Shown here: positions 1 to 7,016 of the stretch, piece by piece
Position numbering within the stretch: the first letter of the stretch is position 1
How the letters are laid out: each line of letters starts with the position of its first letter
NCBI GenBank assembly: GCA_030615235.1
Contig: JAUWZR010000094.1
Location: 1 to 9,289 of the forward strand
DNA from: Promethearchaeota archaeon
GTDB taxonomy: Archaea; Asgardarchaeota; Lokiarchaeia; Sigyniarchaeales; SOKP01
Direction: 5' to 3'
Length of the DNA: 9,289 nt
Program-made: the position numbers and the translations under genes
The notes under the pieces: model-generated
What the model was told of the DNA's origin: nothing
The model's database searches: none
Seen by the model: the letters and a program-made list of their open reading frames with translations, nothing else

Positions 1-1
1 G

Positions 2-346
2 GTTACTTATATTTTAAGCTTTAGTTGCATTGGCGTGTGGCAATATTTCATACAAGCTTATTTCTGGGATATTTATGTTAGTCCCGAGCATGACACGCCT
101 AAATCGATTCTTATTAAAACTTTTGCTTGCCACATACCTAATGCACTAATTAGTTTGAGTTTTCTCACTATTTGGGGTAATTATGCTATATTTATCTTTA
201 TCTTTATTATAGCATTGCTCGCATCAACTATTGGCCAAAGATTTCCCGCTCCATGGGCTAAAGGTAACTTTCACGCTCCTATGGTCAAATCTGGAATCTT
301 TGGTTTGCCTTATGGTTCTGGATACGAAGATAAAAAGGAAAAATGA
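2..346 (+). CDS. membrane protein of unknown function, 5' end outside the window
   Basis: The frame is open from the left edge of the window to a TGA stop, giving 114 visible residues, so the gene very probably starts upstream. A GTG at 35 is the first possible start inside the window, but the ten codons before it are also open and hydrophobic. Two membrane segments can be seen: one over roughly the first 22 residues (ending near IQAYFW) and one over about residues 55-80, rich in Ile, Phe and Leu. A polar loop lies between them. The last 35 residues are soluble, rich in Gly and Pro, and end in a charged EDKKEK tail. I do not recognise the family. It is convergent with aclA and shows no evident link to the carbon-metabolism genes. 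Confidence 0.6.
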   Translation, partial: VTYILSFSCIGVWQYFIQAYFWDIYVSPEHDTPKSILIKTFACHIPNALISLSFLTIWGNYAIFIFIFIIALLASTIGQRFPAPWAKGNFHAPMVKSGIFGLPYGSGYEDKKEK

Positions 347-367
347 TAGGATTGCTCAACCTATAAA

Positions 368-373
368 TTTTTT
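368..373 (+). terminator. T-tract after the left-edge membrane gene
   Basis: A run of six T lies about 20 nt after the TGA stop of the plus-strand membrane gene, with no stem before it. T-rich tracts alone are the usual archaeal termination signal. The assignment rests on position and composition only. Confidence 0.3.
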
Positions 374-378
374 ATATT

Positions 379-397
379 AAAAGAAAAAAGTAAAAAA
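379..397 (-). terminator. T-rich terminator after aclA
   Basis: Read on the minus strand, this stretch is two T6 runs and a T4 run separated by one or two bases, starting about 57 nt after the aclA stop. Archaeal transcription typically ends in such oligo-T clusters without a hairpin. It would close the minus-strand sucCD/acl block and faces the terminator of the convergent gene. Confidence 0.5.
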
Positions 398-453
398 TAT
401 TCCATAAATCTTGTTATCTTTAAGGATATCTGGTATCTTAAATATTATTTAAA

Positions 454-2289
454 CTAATCTGTGAATAGGATTTCATCCCAGGGTTGGCGATATAAGCCAG
501 CTCTTTGGCGTTTCTGATCGAACACATGTCCCATCATTCCAATTGACCTTCCCAGCACGAATAGACCGTTCAATGCTTCACTATGGATTACATCTTCAAT
601 TTCCTCTTTCGTGAAATCTAAATTTTCGAGTAAGTCTAAAAACGTAATTCCTACACATCCATCAACATTTAGTATAAGATTATTTCTTTTGGATGTAGTA
701 AGTTTCTCAACTTCAAGAGCGTAATCAAGATGAGGATGTTTTTCAAAGTTATTAAGCACAAACTCCTTTAACAATTGAACCCGTACATCAGGATTTTGAA
801 CTGACTTTATTCTGTGTCCAATTCCAGGGATGTTAATTTGCACTACATTCTTCATGTAACCCATAAATTCTAATGGATTCATTCCTTTTTGTAAAGCTTC
901 TCTGAAATATTTAGCTGCATTCGAAATTGCTCCACCGAATCTCGGACCGATTGTGAGGATGCCTGAAGCAAGAGAAGACATTAAGTCTTTACCTGCGCGT
1001 GCGGTAATTATTGCGTTATGAGCGCCTGAAACTGCAGGACCGTGGTCAGCCGTCAATTTAATAACTATTTCAATAAACTCTTGGGCAAACTCTGGTAATT
1101 CTCTCTTAAACCACAATAAACCGATTACATATCCTATCGATTTTTTATCTTTAATTATTGTGTCTAATCCGATTCCAGCAAATGTAGGAACATCTCCTCT
1201 GTCATCTGAAATGGTAACCACTACATCAGTGGGTCTTCTAACTTTTCCTAATCGAACAGCTGTATTGTAATCCATTGGAATTGCTGGGGGTTCAAAATCT
1301 TCAACAGGTTGAATTATTCCTTCTTGTTTTAGTTTATCGAACGTTTTCCTAATTTCTTTGTCAAAGTCTTCGTACGATTCTGGAACTATAGCACCAGCTT
1401 CTCTTAACGCGCGATTTTTAGCGTCAGCAGTTTCTTTTGAGCTATCTGCCATAGCTCCAGCGTGCCCAAACTGCAATCCCTTAGGTAAAATCTTTGCTGC
1501 TGTCCCAGTTACCCATACTACGATTGGTTTTGTTATTTTCTTGTTTTTCAGCGCTTCCACTATCGCATATTCGTCTGTTCCACCGATTTCTCCTAATGCT
1601 ACTAGCATTTTAATTTTGGGATTTGCTTCGTATCGCATTAGATGATCGATTAATTTCGAACCAGGAAATCTATCACCACCGATAGCAATACCTTCATATA
1701 CTCCATCGGTTGTTTGACTTATCATAAAATTCATTTCGTTGCTCAAACCACCTGATTTTGAGACGAAACCGACTGAACCTGGTCGATATAATTTGGAAAG
1801 TGTAATATTTTCTAAGGTTCCAGCTGTATTTCCAATTTTAAAAGCCCCTGCTACAATTCCTCCTACGGTAGCTGGACCAATAATATTCTTCTTCCTCTCT
1901 TCTGCGATTTTAATTAATTTTCGACTTTGTCTTTCAGGAATTCCTTCAGCTATGATAATCACTGTGCGAATTGTATTAGATTCAAGAGCTTCTTTACTAG
2001 TTTCATACGAAGATCTAAAGGAAGCAAAATTTATCATTACATCAGCGTTCGGGTGTTTTTTCGTAGCTAAATCAAGCGTTTTATAAATAGGTATAACTAT
2101 TTCTTTATTCCCAAAAAATACATTGTGATAACTAATTGCAGCAGTTTGAGTAGGTTTAATTATTGCTGCTACTGAATTTTTTTCTCTTTTACTCACAAAA
2201 TCAAAATCAAGCATTCTTTGGATAGGATTTCTCTGAAATCCGTAGATGATTGCTTGAGTATTCCTATTAAAAAGTTCGTAATCTACCAT
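454..2289 (-). CDS. aclA: ATP-citrate lyase, large subunit (citryl-CoA synthetase alpha-like plus citrate-synthase-like lyase domain)
   Basis: With AclB this enzyme cleaves citrate with CoA and ATP into acetyl-CoA, oxaloacetate, ADP and phosphate in the cytoplasm. The 611 residues match the usual length of about 608 and correspond to the C-terminal half of animal ACLY. Residues 1-330 are the SucD-like part. They include YRPGSVGFVSKSGG (168-181), EGIAIGGDRFPGS (199-211) and the phosphohistidine loop FGHAGA, with His276 as the expected catalytic residue. TISDDRG (359-365) leads into the citrate-synthase-like domain. There the expected lyase residues are present: His416 in ADHGPAVSGAHN, His492 in GIGHR and Asp543 in NVDG. 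The C-terminus keeps the DQKR..GLYR.PW signature. The ATG is one base after the aclB stop, and GGGAGGG lies 7 nt before it inside the end of aclB, so the two are probably translationally coupled. Names follow bacterial usage; plants call this subunit ACLB. Confidence 0.96.
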   Translation of the reverse strand: MVDYELFNRNTQAIIYGFQRNPIQRMLDFDFVSKREKNSVAAIIKPTQTAAISYHNVFFGNKEIVIPIYKTLDLATKKHPNADVMINFASFRSSYETSKEALESNTIRTVIIIAEGIPERQSRKLIKIAEERKKNIIGPATVGGIVAGAFKIGNTAGTLENITLSKLYRPGSVGFVSKSGGLSNEMNFMISQTTDGVYEGIAIGGDRFPGSKLIDHLMRYEANPKIKMLVALGEIGGTDEYAIVEALKNKKITKPIVVWVTGTAAKILPKGLQFGHAGAMADSSKETADAKNRALREAGAIVPESYEDFDKEIRKTFDKLKQEGIIQPVEDFEPPAIPMDYNTAVRLGKVRRPTDVVVTISDDRGDVPTFAGIGLDTIIKDKKSIGYVIGLLWFKRELPEFAQEFIEIVIKLTADHGPAVSGAHNAIITARAGKDLMSSLASGILTIGPRFGGAISNAAKYFREALQKGMNPLEFMGYMKNVVQINIPGIGHRIKSVQNPDVRVQLLKEFVLNNFEKHPHLDYALEVEKLTTSKRNNLILNVDGCVGITFLDLLENLDFTKEEIEDVIHSEALNGLFVLGRSIGMMGHVFDQKRQRAGLYRQPWDEILFTD

Positions 2290-2290
2290 T

Positions 2291-3586
2291 TTAAATCCCT
2301 CCCGCTTCTTCTGCTTGTTTAATTAAATCTACAACTCTGGTCATGTGTGTGTATCGATCATACACTTCAATCGGAACACCAGTCTCCTCTCCAACTTGTT
2401 TCATCAGCTCTAGACCTTGTTTTTCGTTAGGTCCACCTCTTCGTACATATATTTTGACTTTGGCTTTTTTCAGTTTTTCTACCGAATTTCTGATTGCGCT
2501 GACAATTCCCTCAAATGTGGCTTTAACATCTGTAAAGTTAGCAATTCCTCCACCAATTATGAGATATTTTGATCTTCCCGCAGGGTCAGGAGTTTCAGTG
2601 ATGAGATCTATGATGGTTTGAGCGTAAATTTCGGTATATTCTCGCGACGGATTCCCGGAGTATTCTCCATAATTCCCCAATTCTTCCCCAAATCCTAAGT
2701 CTACGATCGTATCCGTGTAGATAACTGAAGCCCCTCCACCAGCAACCATAGTCCAAACTCGACCAACTGGATTCAAAACCTTTAATTTAAGAGACGCACC
2801 TGTTTTTTCATCTAATTCTCGTATGTACACTTCTTTTTCAGACATAGTTTGTCCAAAAGCAGCTGGAAATTCAATCGGGTTGTTAGGATTTCCCCACGAA
2901 TCCGCGTGAAGAAACATAGCAGTGTCATCTAATCGGGCTTTAACATCTAAGGGAACAACTTTATTATCTCCTGTAATCGCAAACGGATTAATTTCAAGAA
3001 AAGTGAAATCCTGGTCGACAAATAATTGATAAAGACCCTTGATAAATGGAATTAATACCCCTTTAGCATCTCCCAAATCAGGTAATTTACTCCTTAAATC
3101 AAACGAGGTAATATCTGTTCCTAAGGGTATTGGTACGTGAATAACCTTATCCCAGTTTTCCTCAACGAAAATACCCCCTTCAAAACTGAAATGAATCAGA
3201 TCTCCATCTCGCTCCGTTGTAATTGAAACATAATATTCCTTCTCGTGAGGAATGAAAGGTTCTACAAGTAAACGCTTCAATGCCCCCCTAACATTTCCAA
3301 TTTCACAGACCCTATCTAAATTGCTATAACAGAAATCTTTCATTTCATCGCAACTTGCATCTAACAAGAGTAGGTTTGCCTTCCCTCTTTTTCCAAAAAG
3401 TTGGTCAGGTTTAACAACTACTTTTTCTGTATTTATCCATGGATTTTCTGAGATTGCTTTCTCTAAGTCAGTTTCGCTGTCAATAATCACTAACTTGTTA
3501 TGATATTTAAAATCCGGATAATATTTTGGTAATTCGCTCGCTATGAGCTTTTTAGCATCATACTCATAAATATTTTTTTGAGCCAA
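2291..3586 (-). CDS. aclB: ATP-citrate lyase, small subunit (ATP-grasp and citrate-binding domains)
   Basis: This is the SucC-like partner of AclA and matches the N-terminal part of animal ACLY. It binds ATP and citrate and forms citryl phosphate with the AclA phosphohistidine. The ATP-grasp region carries VVKPDQLFGKRGK (57-69), VEPF (108-111), FEGGIFVEENW (135-145) and FLEINPF (196-202). The second half is the citrate-binding, CoA-ligase-like domain, with GGGASVIYTDT (283-293), NYGEYSGNPS (305-314) and RRGGPNEKQGLE (382-393). Its 431 residues are slightly more than the roughly 400 common in bacteria. The start is TTG: an in-frame TAA lies 18 nt upstream with no ATG between, and the N-terminus IYEYDAKKL matches the family. 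Only a weak purine-rich stretch precedes it, in contrast to the strong site of aclA. Confidence 0.96.
   Translation of the reverse strand: MAQKNIYEYDAKKLIASELPKYYPDFKYHNKLVIIDSETDLEKAISENPWINTEKVVVKPDQLFGKRGKANLLLLDASCDEMKDFCYSNLDRVCEIGNVRGALKRLLVEPFIPHEKEYYVSITTERDGDLIHFSFEGGIFVEENWDKVIHVPIPLGTDITSFDLRSKLPDLGDAKGVLIPFIKGLYQLFVDQDFTFLEINPFAITGDNKVVPLDVKARLDDTAMFLHADSWGNPNNPIEFPAAFGQTMSEKEVYIRELDEKTGASLKLKVLNPVGRVWTMVAGGGASVIYTDTIVDLGFGEELGNYGEYSGNPSREYTEIYAQTIIDLITETPDPAGRSKYLIIGGGIANFTDVKATFEGIVSAIRNSVEKLKKAKVKIYVRRGGPNEKQGLELMKQVGEETGVPIEVYDRYTHMTRVVDLIKQAEEAGGI
2295..2303 (-). promoter_or_regulatory. Shine-Dalgarno site for aclA inside the end of aclB
   Basis: On the minus strand the site reads GGGAGGGAT and overlaps the last codons and stop of aclB. 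Its GGAGG core lies 8 nt before the aclA ATG. This is one of the two strongest ribosome-binding sites in the window. It fixes the aclA start and indicates coupled synthesis of the two subunits. Confidence 0.75.
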
Positions 3587-3630
3587 TTTTCTCTCTTTCT
3601 CTTATTTTATTTTTAATATTATGTCAAAGA

Positions 3631-3638
3631 TTTATAAT
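3631..3638 (-). promoter_or_regulatory. possible TATA box of aclB
   Basis: The minus strand reads ATTATAAA about 45 nt before the aclB TTG. An archaeal TATA box here would place the transcript start near 3608, with a leader of about 20 nt. If real, aclBA can be transcribed separately from sucCD. The region is very AT-rich, so chance matches are likely. Confidence 0.4.
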
Positions 3639-3712
3639 AAGTGTAAACTCATCTTTAATAAAAATTTTACTTACTTGATTAATATGGGATTCTTTTCCCT
3701 TTTGTATGGCAA

Positions 3713-3973
3713 TTGCATCAAATTTTTCAAGGATTAGTACGATCGTCGCGAGGACGCCTAATGAAATTAAATCATGGTATCTTAAAATTGCTCTATAACC
3801 AAGAAGACCGAATATTAGGATGTCATATCATTGGAGAAGGAGCAGATATTTTAAAAATCGTTCCTCTTCTTCATTTACCAAATGGATTGTCAATTTTTCG
3901 TAAACTAATTCACGCACATCCTACTCTATTTGAGTTGTGTAGAAATCTGCAGGAACAAATTGGTTTTTTCTAA
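3713..3973 (+). pseudogene. C-terminal remnant of a dihydrolipoamide-dehydrogenase-like flavoprotein
   Basis: The 86 codons read as the dimerisation domain that ends class I pyridine-nucleotide-disulphide oxidoreductases. An HGILKLLYN segment is followed by RILGCHIIGEGA (residues 33-44), then IHAHPTLFE (66-74). His69 and Glu74 match the His-Glu dyad of dihydrolipoamide dehydrogenase. HAHPT favours that enzyme over soluble transhydrogenase, which has a Tyr-Pro-Thr there. The FAD and NAD domains, about 350 residues, are missing: the frame opens after a TAA at 3680-3682 and nothing upstream resembles them before aclB begins on the other strand. The first possible start is a TTG without a ribosome-binding site; an ATG follows at 3761. 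The absence of internal stops suggests recent truncation or a retained mini-protein. It fills most of the 393-bp gap and its stop is 6 bp from the convergent SH3 gene. Confidence 0.7.
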
Positions 3974-3979
3974 TTTATT

Positions 3980-4336
3980 CTAAAGTTCAGTAATATCGAG
4001 ATTTTCTAATGGAATCCATCCCATTTTTCCAATTTCATTTTCAATCCTTGCCCATCCACTTTCTATTTCTTTTATTTTGACAAATTCTCCCTTTGATGCT
4101 GAGATCTCAAATGCATTATAAGCACGGATGAACTGGAACTCTTCAGATGAATCCATTACTGGAGTAACGAAGGCTTTAGGGACCCAACCGAAAATTCCAT
4201 CCTTATTTTTACAATAAAGCCATCCTTCCCATTGAGTAGGTTTTTCTTTACCATCAACGATTTCACCCTTTTCAGCTTGAAAAGGAATCAACACATCTGA
4301 ATGATGAGATTTAATCACTTTTACTTTATTTATCAT
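3980..4336 (-). CDS. tandem SH3-like domain protein in the sucCD/acl block
   Basis: This 118-residue protein has two copies of a bacterial-type variant SH3 fold and no signal peptide or membrane segment. Copy one covers about residues 4-60, with WEGW (36-39), a Cys at 42 and GWVP (50-53). Copy two covers about 66-116, with SGW (93-95) and GWIP (106-109). The aligned W, GW and P positions suggest an internal duplication. Such domains usually bind peptides or other proteins; no catalytic motif is visible. It starts 13 bp after the sucD stop with no clear Shine-Dalgarno sequence, so it is probably co-transcribed with sucCD. The location suggests a partner or regulator of one of the flanking CoA ligases, but that is inference from position. 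The family call is fairly safe; the role is unknown. Confidence 0.8.
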   Translation of the reverse strand: MINKVKVIKSHHSDVLIPFQAEKGEIVDGKEKPTQWEGWLYCKNKDGIFGWVPKAFVTPVMDSSEEFQFIRAYNAFEISASKGEFVKIKEIESGWARIENEIGKMGWIPLENLDITEL

Positions 4337-4349
4337 CGTAATTCTTAAT

Positions 4350-5210
4350 TCAATGAAATTCTTTAATCATTTTTGGAACATCCCAAGGAGTATCAGCAAT
4401 TAAAGCACCAGCCTTTTGAAGAGCTTTTATCTTACCTTGAGCTGTACCAAAATCTCCTGAGATAATTGCTCCCGCATGTCCCATTCTTTTCCCTTCTGGA
4501 GCGCTTTTTCCCGCAATATAAGCGATTACGGGTTTAGAAACATGTTCTTTGATATATTCTGCTGTTTTCTCCTCCTCGTCGTTTCCAATCTCTCCTATAA
4601 GGACAATTATTTTTGTCCTAGGATCCTCTGAATAATATACTACTGCTTCTTGCATAGTAGTTCCTCTAACAGGGTCTCCACCTATACCAATGTACGCAGA
4701 AACTCCGATGCCACTGTTTCCAATCGCTTTTGTAATTTCGTAAGACAATGTTCCACTTTTAGAGATTACTGCGACATCACCGTAATGACACATATCGCTT
4801 GGCATTATCCCCAATTTGATTTTATCGGGGATTAACATTCCTGGACAATTCGGACCAATTAAATATAATCCTTTTTCTTTGGCTTTCTCTACAATCTGAA
4901 TCATATCAAAAACTGGCATATTCTCGGTTATGATACATGTCATGTTTATTCCAGCGTTTAAACTTTCCATAGCTGCACCTAAAGCGAATCTTGCTGGAAC
5001 AAATATAATACTCGTTTCTGCACCTGTTTCTTGAATCGCTTCTTTCATATCGTTAAAAACTGGAATACCATATACTTCTTGACCCCCTTTTCCAGGAGTC
5101 AATCCAGCAACAATATTGGTACCATAATTAACCATTAATTGAGTGTGAAACGTTCCCTGTTTTCCTGTAATGCCTTGAACGATTACTTTAGAGTTTTGAC
5201 TAATGTGCAT
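4350..5210 (-). CDS. sucD: succinyl-CoA synthetase, alpha subunit
   Basis: With SucC this cytoplasmic enzyme interconverts succinyl-CoA and succinate, coupled to a nucleoside diphosphate/triphosphate pair. The 286 residues match the usual length of about 290. The N-terminal CoA-binding Rossmann domain starts with VQGITGKQGTFHT (11-23) and continues with GTNIVAGLTPGKGG (30-43). The flavodoxin-like ligase domain carries LIGPNCPGM (117-125), VISKSGTLSYE (148-158) and AYIGIGGDPV (172-181). The phosphohistidine is His245 in RMGHAGAII. The ATG follows the sucC stop by one base. The only Shine-Dalgarno-like sequence, GAGGTG, is about 14 nt from the ATG, so coupled translation with sucC is likely. 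The related acyl-CoA ligase malate-CoA ligase cannot be fully excluded from sequence alone, but pairing with this SucC and the neighbouring cycle enzymes favours succinate. Confidence 0.94.
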   Translation of the reverse strand: MHISQNSKVIVQGITGKQGTFHTQLMVNYGTNIVAGLTPGKGGQEVYGIPVFNDMKEAIQETGAETSIIFVPARFALGAAMESLNAGINMTCIITENMPVFDMIQIVEKAKEKGLYLIGPNCPGMLIPDKIKLGIMPSDMCHYGDVAVISKSGTLSYEITKAIGNSGIGVSAYIGIGGDPVRGTTMQEAVVYYSEDPRTKIIVLIGEIGNDEEEKTAEYIKEHVSKPVIAYIAGKSAPEGKRMGHAGAIISGDFGTAQGKIKALQKAGALIADTPWDVPKMIKEFH

Positions 5211-5211
5211 T

Positions 5212-6336
5212 TTATTCGCTCAGCACCTCTTTTACTTTTTTAACTGCATCAATAACATCTTGAAATACATCTATGTTTGCTCCTTTAAGCAGGCTAATAC
5301 CCTCCTTTTCGTTAGTCCCTGTTAATCTAATAACCATTGGTGGAGCATCTGAAAAATCTTTGAGAGCTTGAATTATCGCCTGAGCAACAGTGTCACATCG
5401 AGTGATACCTCCAAAAATATTTACTAAAACAGCTTTTGGCTGCAATTTAAAAATCAATTCCAGCGCCTTATATACTCTCTCCTTACTTGCTCCGCCACCA
5501 ACATCCAAAAAATTAGCTGGTTGTAAACCTAACTTAGACAAGACATCCAACAAAGCCATTGTAAGACCAGCTCCATTTGCTAAGATACCGATCTCTCCAG
5601 ATAATTTAACAAACGAAAAACCAGCAGTTTTCGCAAGTTTCTCAAACTCACTCAGCTTCTTTTCTTGTAGATTTTGAACGATTGGCTGTCGAAACGCCGC
5701 ATCATCATCTAAAATCATTTTTCCATCTACGGCAATTAATCCAGAAGGTGTCATTACAAGAGGATTAATTTCTACAAGGTGAGCTTCTAATTTTTTTGCG
5801 ATCTCCCATAATTTCAGAAAAATATCAATTCCTAATTGTAATGAATTACCCGAAAATCCGAGTTGAGTTGCTGCGGCTCTAGCAGTATTCTCAGTTAATC
5901 CTATTGAATACGAAAAATTAATTTTGATAATTGCTTCTGGGCGTTCCTTGGAAACTTCTTCTATATCTATCCCCCCCTCTTTACTTACGATAAGGTAGAA
6001 TTGCCTTCCTGAAGCGTCTAACGCGATTGAGCAATAATATTCTTGATCGATTTTTGCAAGTTCTTCGATAATAATCGCTTCAACAACGAATCCCGGTACT
6101 TTTCTACTGAAAAATTCTCTACACAGTAAAACTGCTTCTTCTTGATTTTGAGCAATTTTTATTAAACCAGCTTTTTTCCTGCTCCCGATTGCAATTTGAG
6201 ATTTAATTATAGCCGGATATGAGAATTTTTTTGTCTTTTCTTCAATTTCATCTGAACTATTTATCGTAATATAATTTGCTAAGGGAATTCCGAATTCACC
6301 AAAGATTTCCTTACTTTCGTATTCTAGTAATCGCAT
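5212..6336 (-). CDS. sucC: succinyl-CoA synthetase, beta subunit
   Basis: This is the nucleotide- and succinate-binding partner of SucD, at 374 residues close to the family's usual 380-390. The N-terminal ATP-grasp fold opens with LLEYESKEIFGEFGIP (3-18). VEINPL (188-193) and VDGKMILDDDAAFRQP (203-218) supply the Mg/nucleotide site. The C-terminal ligase domain has ANGAGLTMA (253-261), ANFLDVGGGASKERV (274-288) and NIFGGITRCD (306-315). One feature stands out: the Gly-rich nucleotide loop usually reads close to GGRGKAGG, but here it is GSRKKAGL (51-58), with three Gly positions replaced. The start is a good ATG, preceded six bases away by GGAG within AGAGGAG. A TATA-like element lies 34 nt upstream. 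It is the first gene of the minus-strand block. Confidence 0.94.
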   Translation of the reverse strand: MRLLEYESKEIFGEFGIPLANYITINSSDEIEEKTKKFSYPAIIKSQIAIGSRKKAGLIKIAQNQEEAVLLCREFFSRKVPGFVVEAIIIEELAKIDQEYYCSIALDASGRQFYLIVSKEGGIDIEEVSKERPEAIIKINFSYSIGLTENTARAAATQLGFSGNSLQLGIDIFLKLWEIAKKLEAHLVEINPLVMTPSGLIAVDGKMILDDDAAFRQPIVQNLQEKKLSEFEKLAKTAGFSFVKLSGEIGILANGAGLTMALLDVLSKLGLQPANFLDVGGGASKERVYKALELIFKLQPKAVLVNIFGGITRCDTVAQAIIQALKDFSDAPPMVIRLTGTNEKEGISLLKGANIDVFQDVIDAVKKVKEVLSE

Positions 6337-6342
6337 CTTAAT

Positions 6343-6349
6343 CTCCTCT
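6343..6349 (-). promoter_or_regulatory. Shine-Dalgarno site of sucC
   Basis: The minus strand reads AGAGGAG, with the GGAG ending 6 nt before the ATG. It is one of the two clearest ribosome-binding sites in the window and fixes the sucC start. Confidence 0.7.
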
Positions 6350-6369
6350 TTCAGACTAATCTAATTAAG

Positions 6370-6377
6370 ATTATAAA
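6370..6377 (-). promoter_or_regulatory. possible TATA box of sucC
   Basis: The minus strand reads TTTATAAT starting 41 and ending 34 nt before the sucC ATG. An archaeal promoter here would give a leader of roughly 10-15 nt that still includes the AGAGGAG site. It is the probable promoter of sucCD and the SH3 gene, and perhaps of the acl genes by readthrough. Confidence 0.45.
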
Positions 6378-6490
6378 GGGTTTGAAATAAAAAGGGAATT
6401 AAATATGTATTTTTTTTATGGATTATAAAAATTTCTTATTATAAACTACAGAAAATCGAAATTTGCTTGAGTATCATTCAGATATGGAAA

Positions 6491-6499
6491 ATTATAAAT
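6491..6499 (+). promoter_or_regulatory. possible TATA box of the zinc-ribbon gene
   Basis: ATTATAAAT is preceded by a purine run (GGAAA) that could act as a transcription factor B element. It lies about 50 nt before the likely ATG at 6549, giving a predicted leader of about 25-30 nt. It sits in the 212-bp divergent region between sucC and the zinc-ribbon gene. Confidence 0.4.
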
Positions 6500-6548
6500 G
6501 AATTAAACCTAATTTTTAGGTATAAATTAAATTTTGATTAAGGTTCTT

Positions 6549-7016
6549 ATGAAAGTTAGTGTTATATATGAGGAAACTCTTCAAATTCTTATTAATAAAG
6601 CTTTCGAACTCGCAATACAGTGGTTAAACAGTCAACATAAAGCAAAAATTAAAAAATCTACACCTCCTACCTTTATAGAAGCGAAGCAAGGGACTATGAT
6701 GACTAATACTGGTCACGATCCAAATTGGAAAAAACGTATTCGGATTAATCTATACAATTTAAATAATAGTAAAACATTGATTCGAGTAGAAGCAACTCCT
6801 CTCTCGCGAAATATTTTGAGGGTTGAAAAACTAAAGCAATCTTGGTATAGGGGTCTATTTTCCCACCTTTTTACGTTACTAAGGACAATGGAAGAAACTA
6901 CTACTCCAGAGGTTCTTTCAACAAATATAGGCACTAAATTACATTGTCATAATTGTGGAAATAAAATTGATAAAGACACTAAAATTTGTCCGAATTGTGG
7001 AATTGATGTAGCTTAA
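6549..7016 (+). CDS. small protein with C-terminal zinc ribbon, function unknown
   Basis: From the ATG at 6549 the product is 155 residues. A TTG at 6534 would add five residues, but the ATG is preferred because AAGG lies 5 nt before it. Residues 1-120 form a predicted soluble alpha/beta domain I cannot name. It opens with a helix rich in Leu, Ala and Gln, followed by strand-like segments around FIEAKQGT, RIRINLYNL and TLIRVEATPL. The last 25 residues are a zinc ribbon with Cys133-x2-Cys136 and Cys147-x2-Cys150, in CHNCG and CPNCG. Such ribbons are common on small archaeal proteins and here probably bind zinc for folding or protein contact. There is no signal peptide or membrane helix. It is divergent from sucC and upstream of fumC, with no visible mechanistic link to either. 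Its frame continues open for 35 codons after the TAA. Confidence 0.75.
   Translation: MKVSVIYEETLQILINKAFELAIQWLNSQHKAKIKKSTPPTFIEAKQGTMMTNTGHDPNWKKRIRINLYNLNNSKTLIRVEATPLSRNILRVEKLKQSWYRGLFSHLFTLLRTMEETTTPEVLSTNIGTKLHCHNCGNKIDKDTKICPNCGIDVA

Noticed and set aside
1358..2086. Plus-strand open frames at 1358-1645 and 1739-2086
   Set aside because: They lie antisense inside aclA, have no recognisable domain, and are explained by the codon pattern of that strongly supported gene.
2343..2621. Plus-strand open frame inside aclB
   Set aside because: Antisense shadow of the conserved citrate-binding part of aclB, with no domain of its own.
4650..5677. Plus-strand open frames at 4650-4835 and 5390-5677
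   Set aside because: Antisense to conserved parts of sucD and sucC with no recognisable protein features.
6713..6934. Minus-strand open frame opposite the zinc-ribbon gene
   Set aside because: Shadow of a gene supported by its Cys motifs and its start context.
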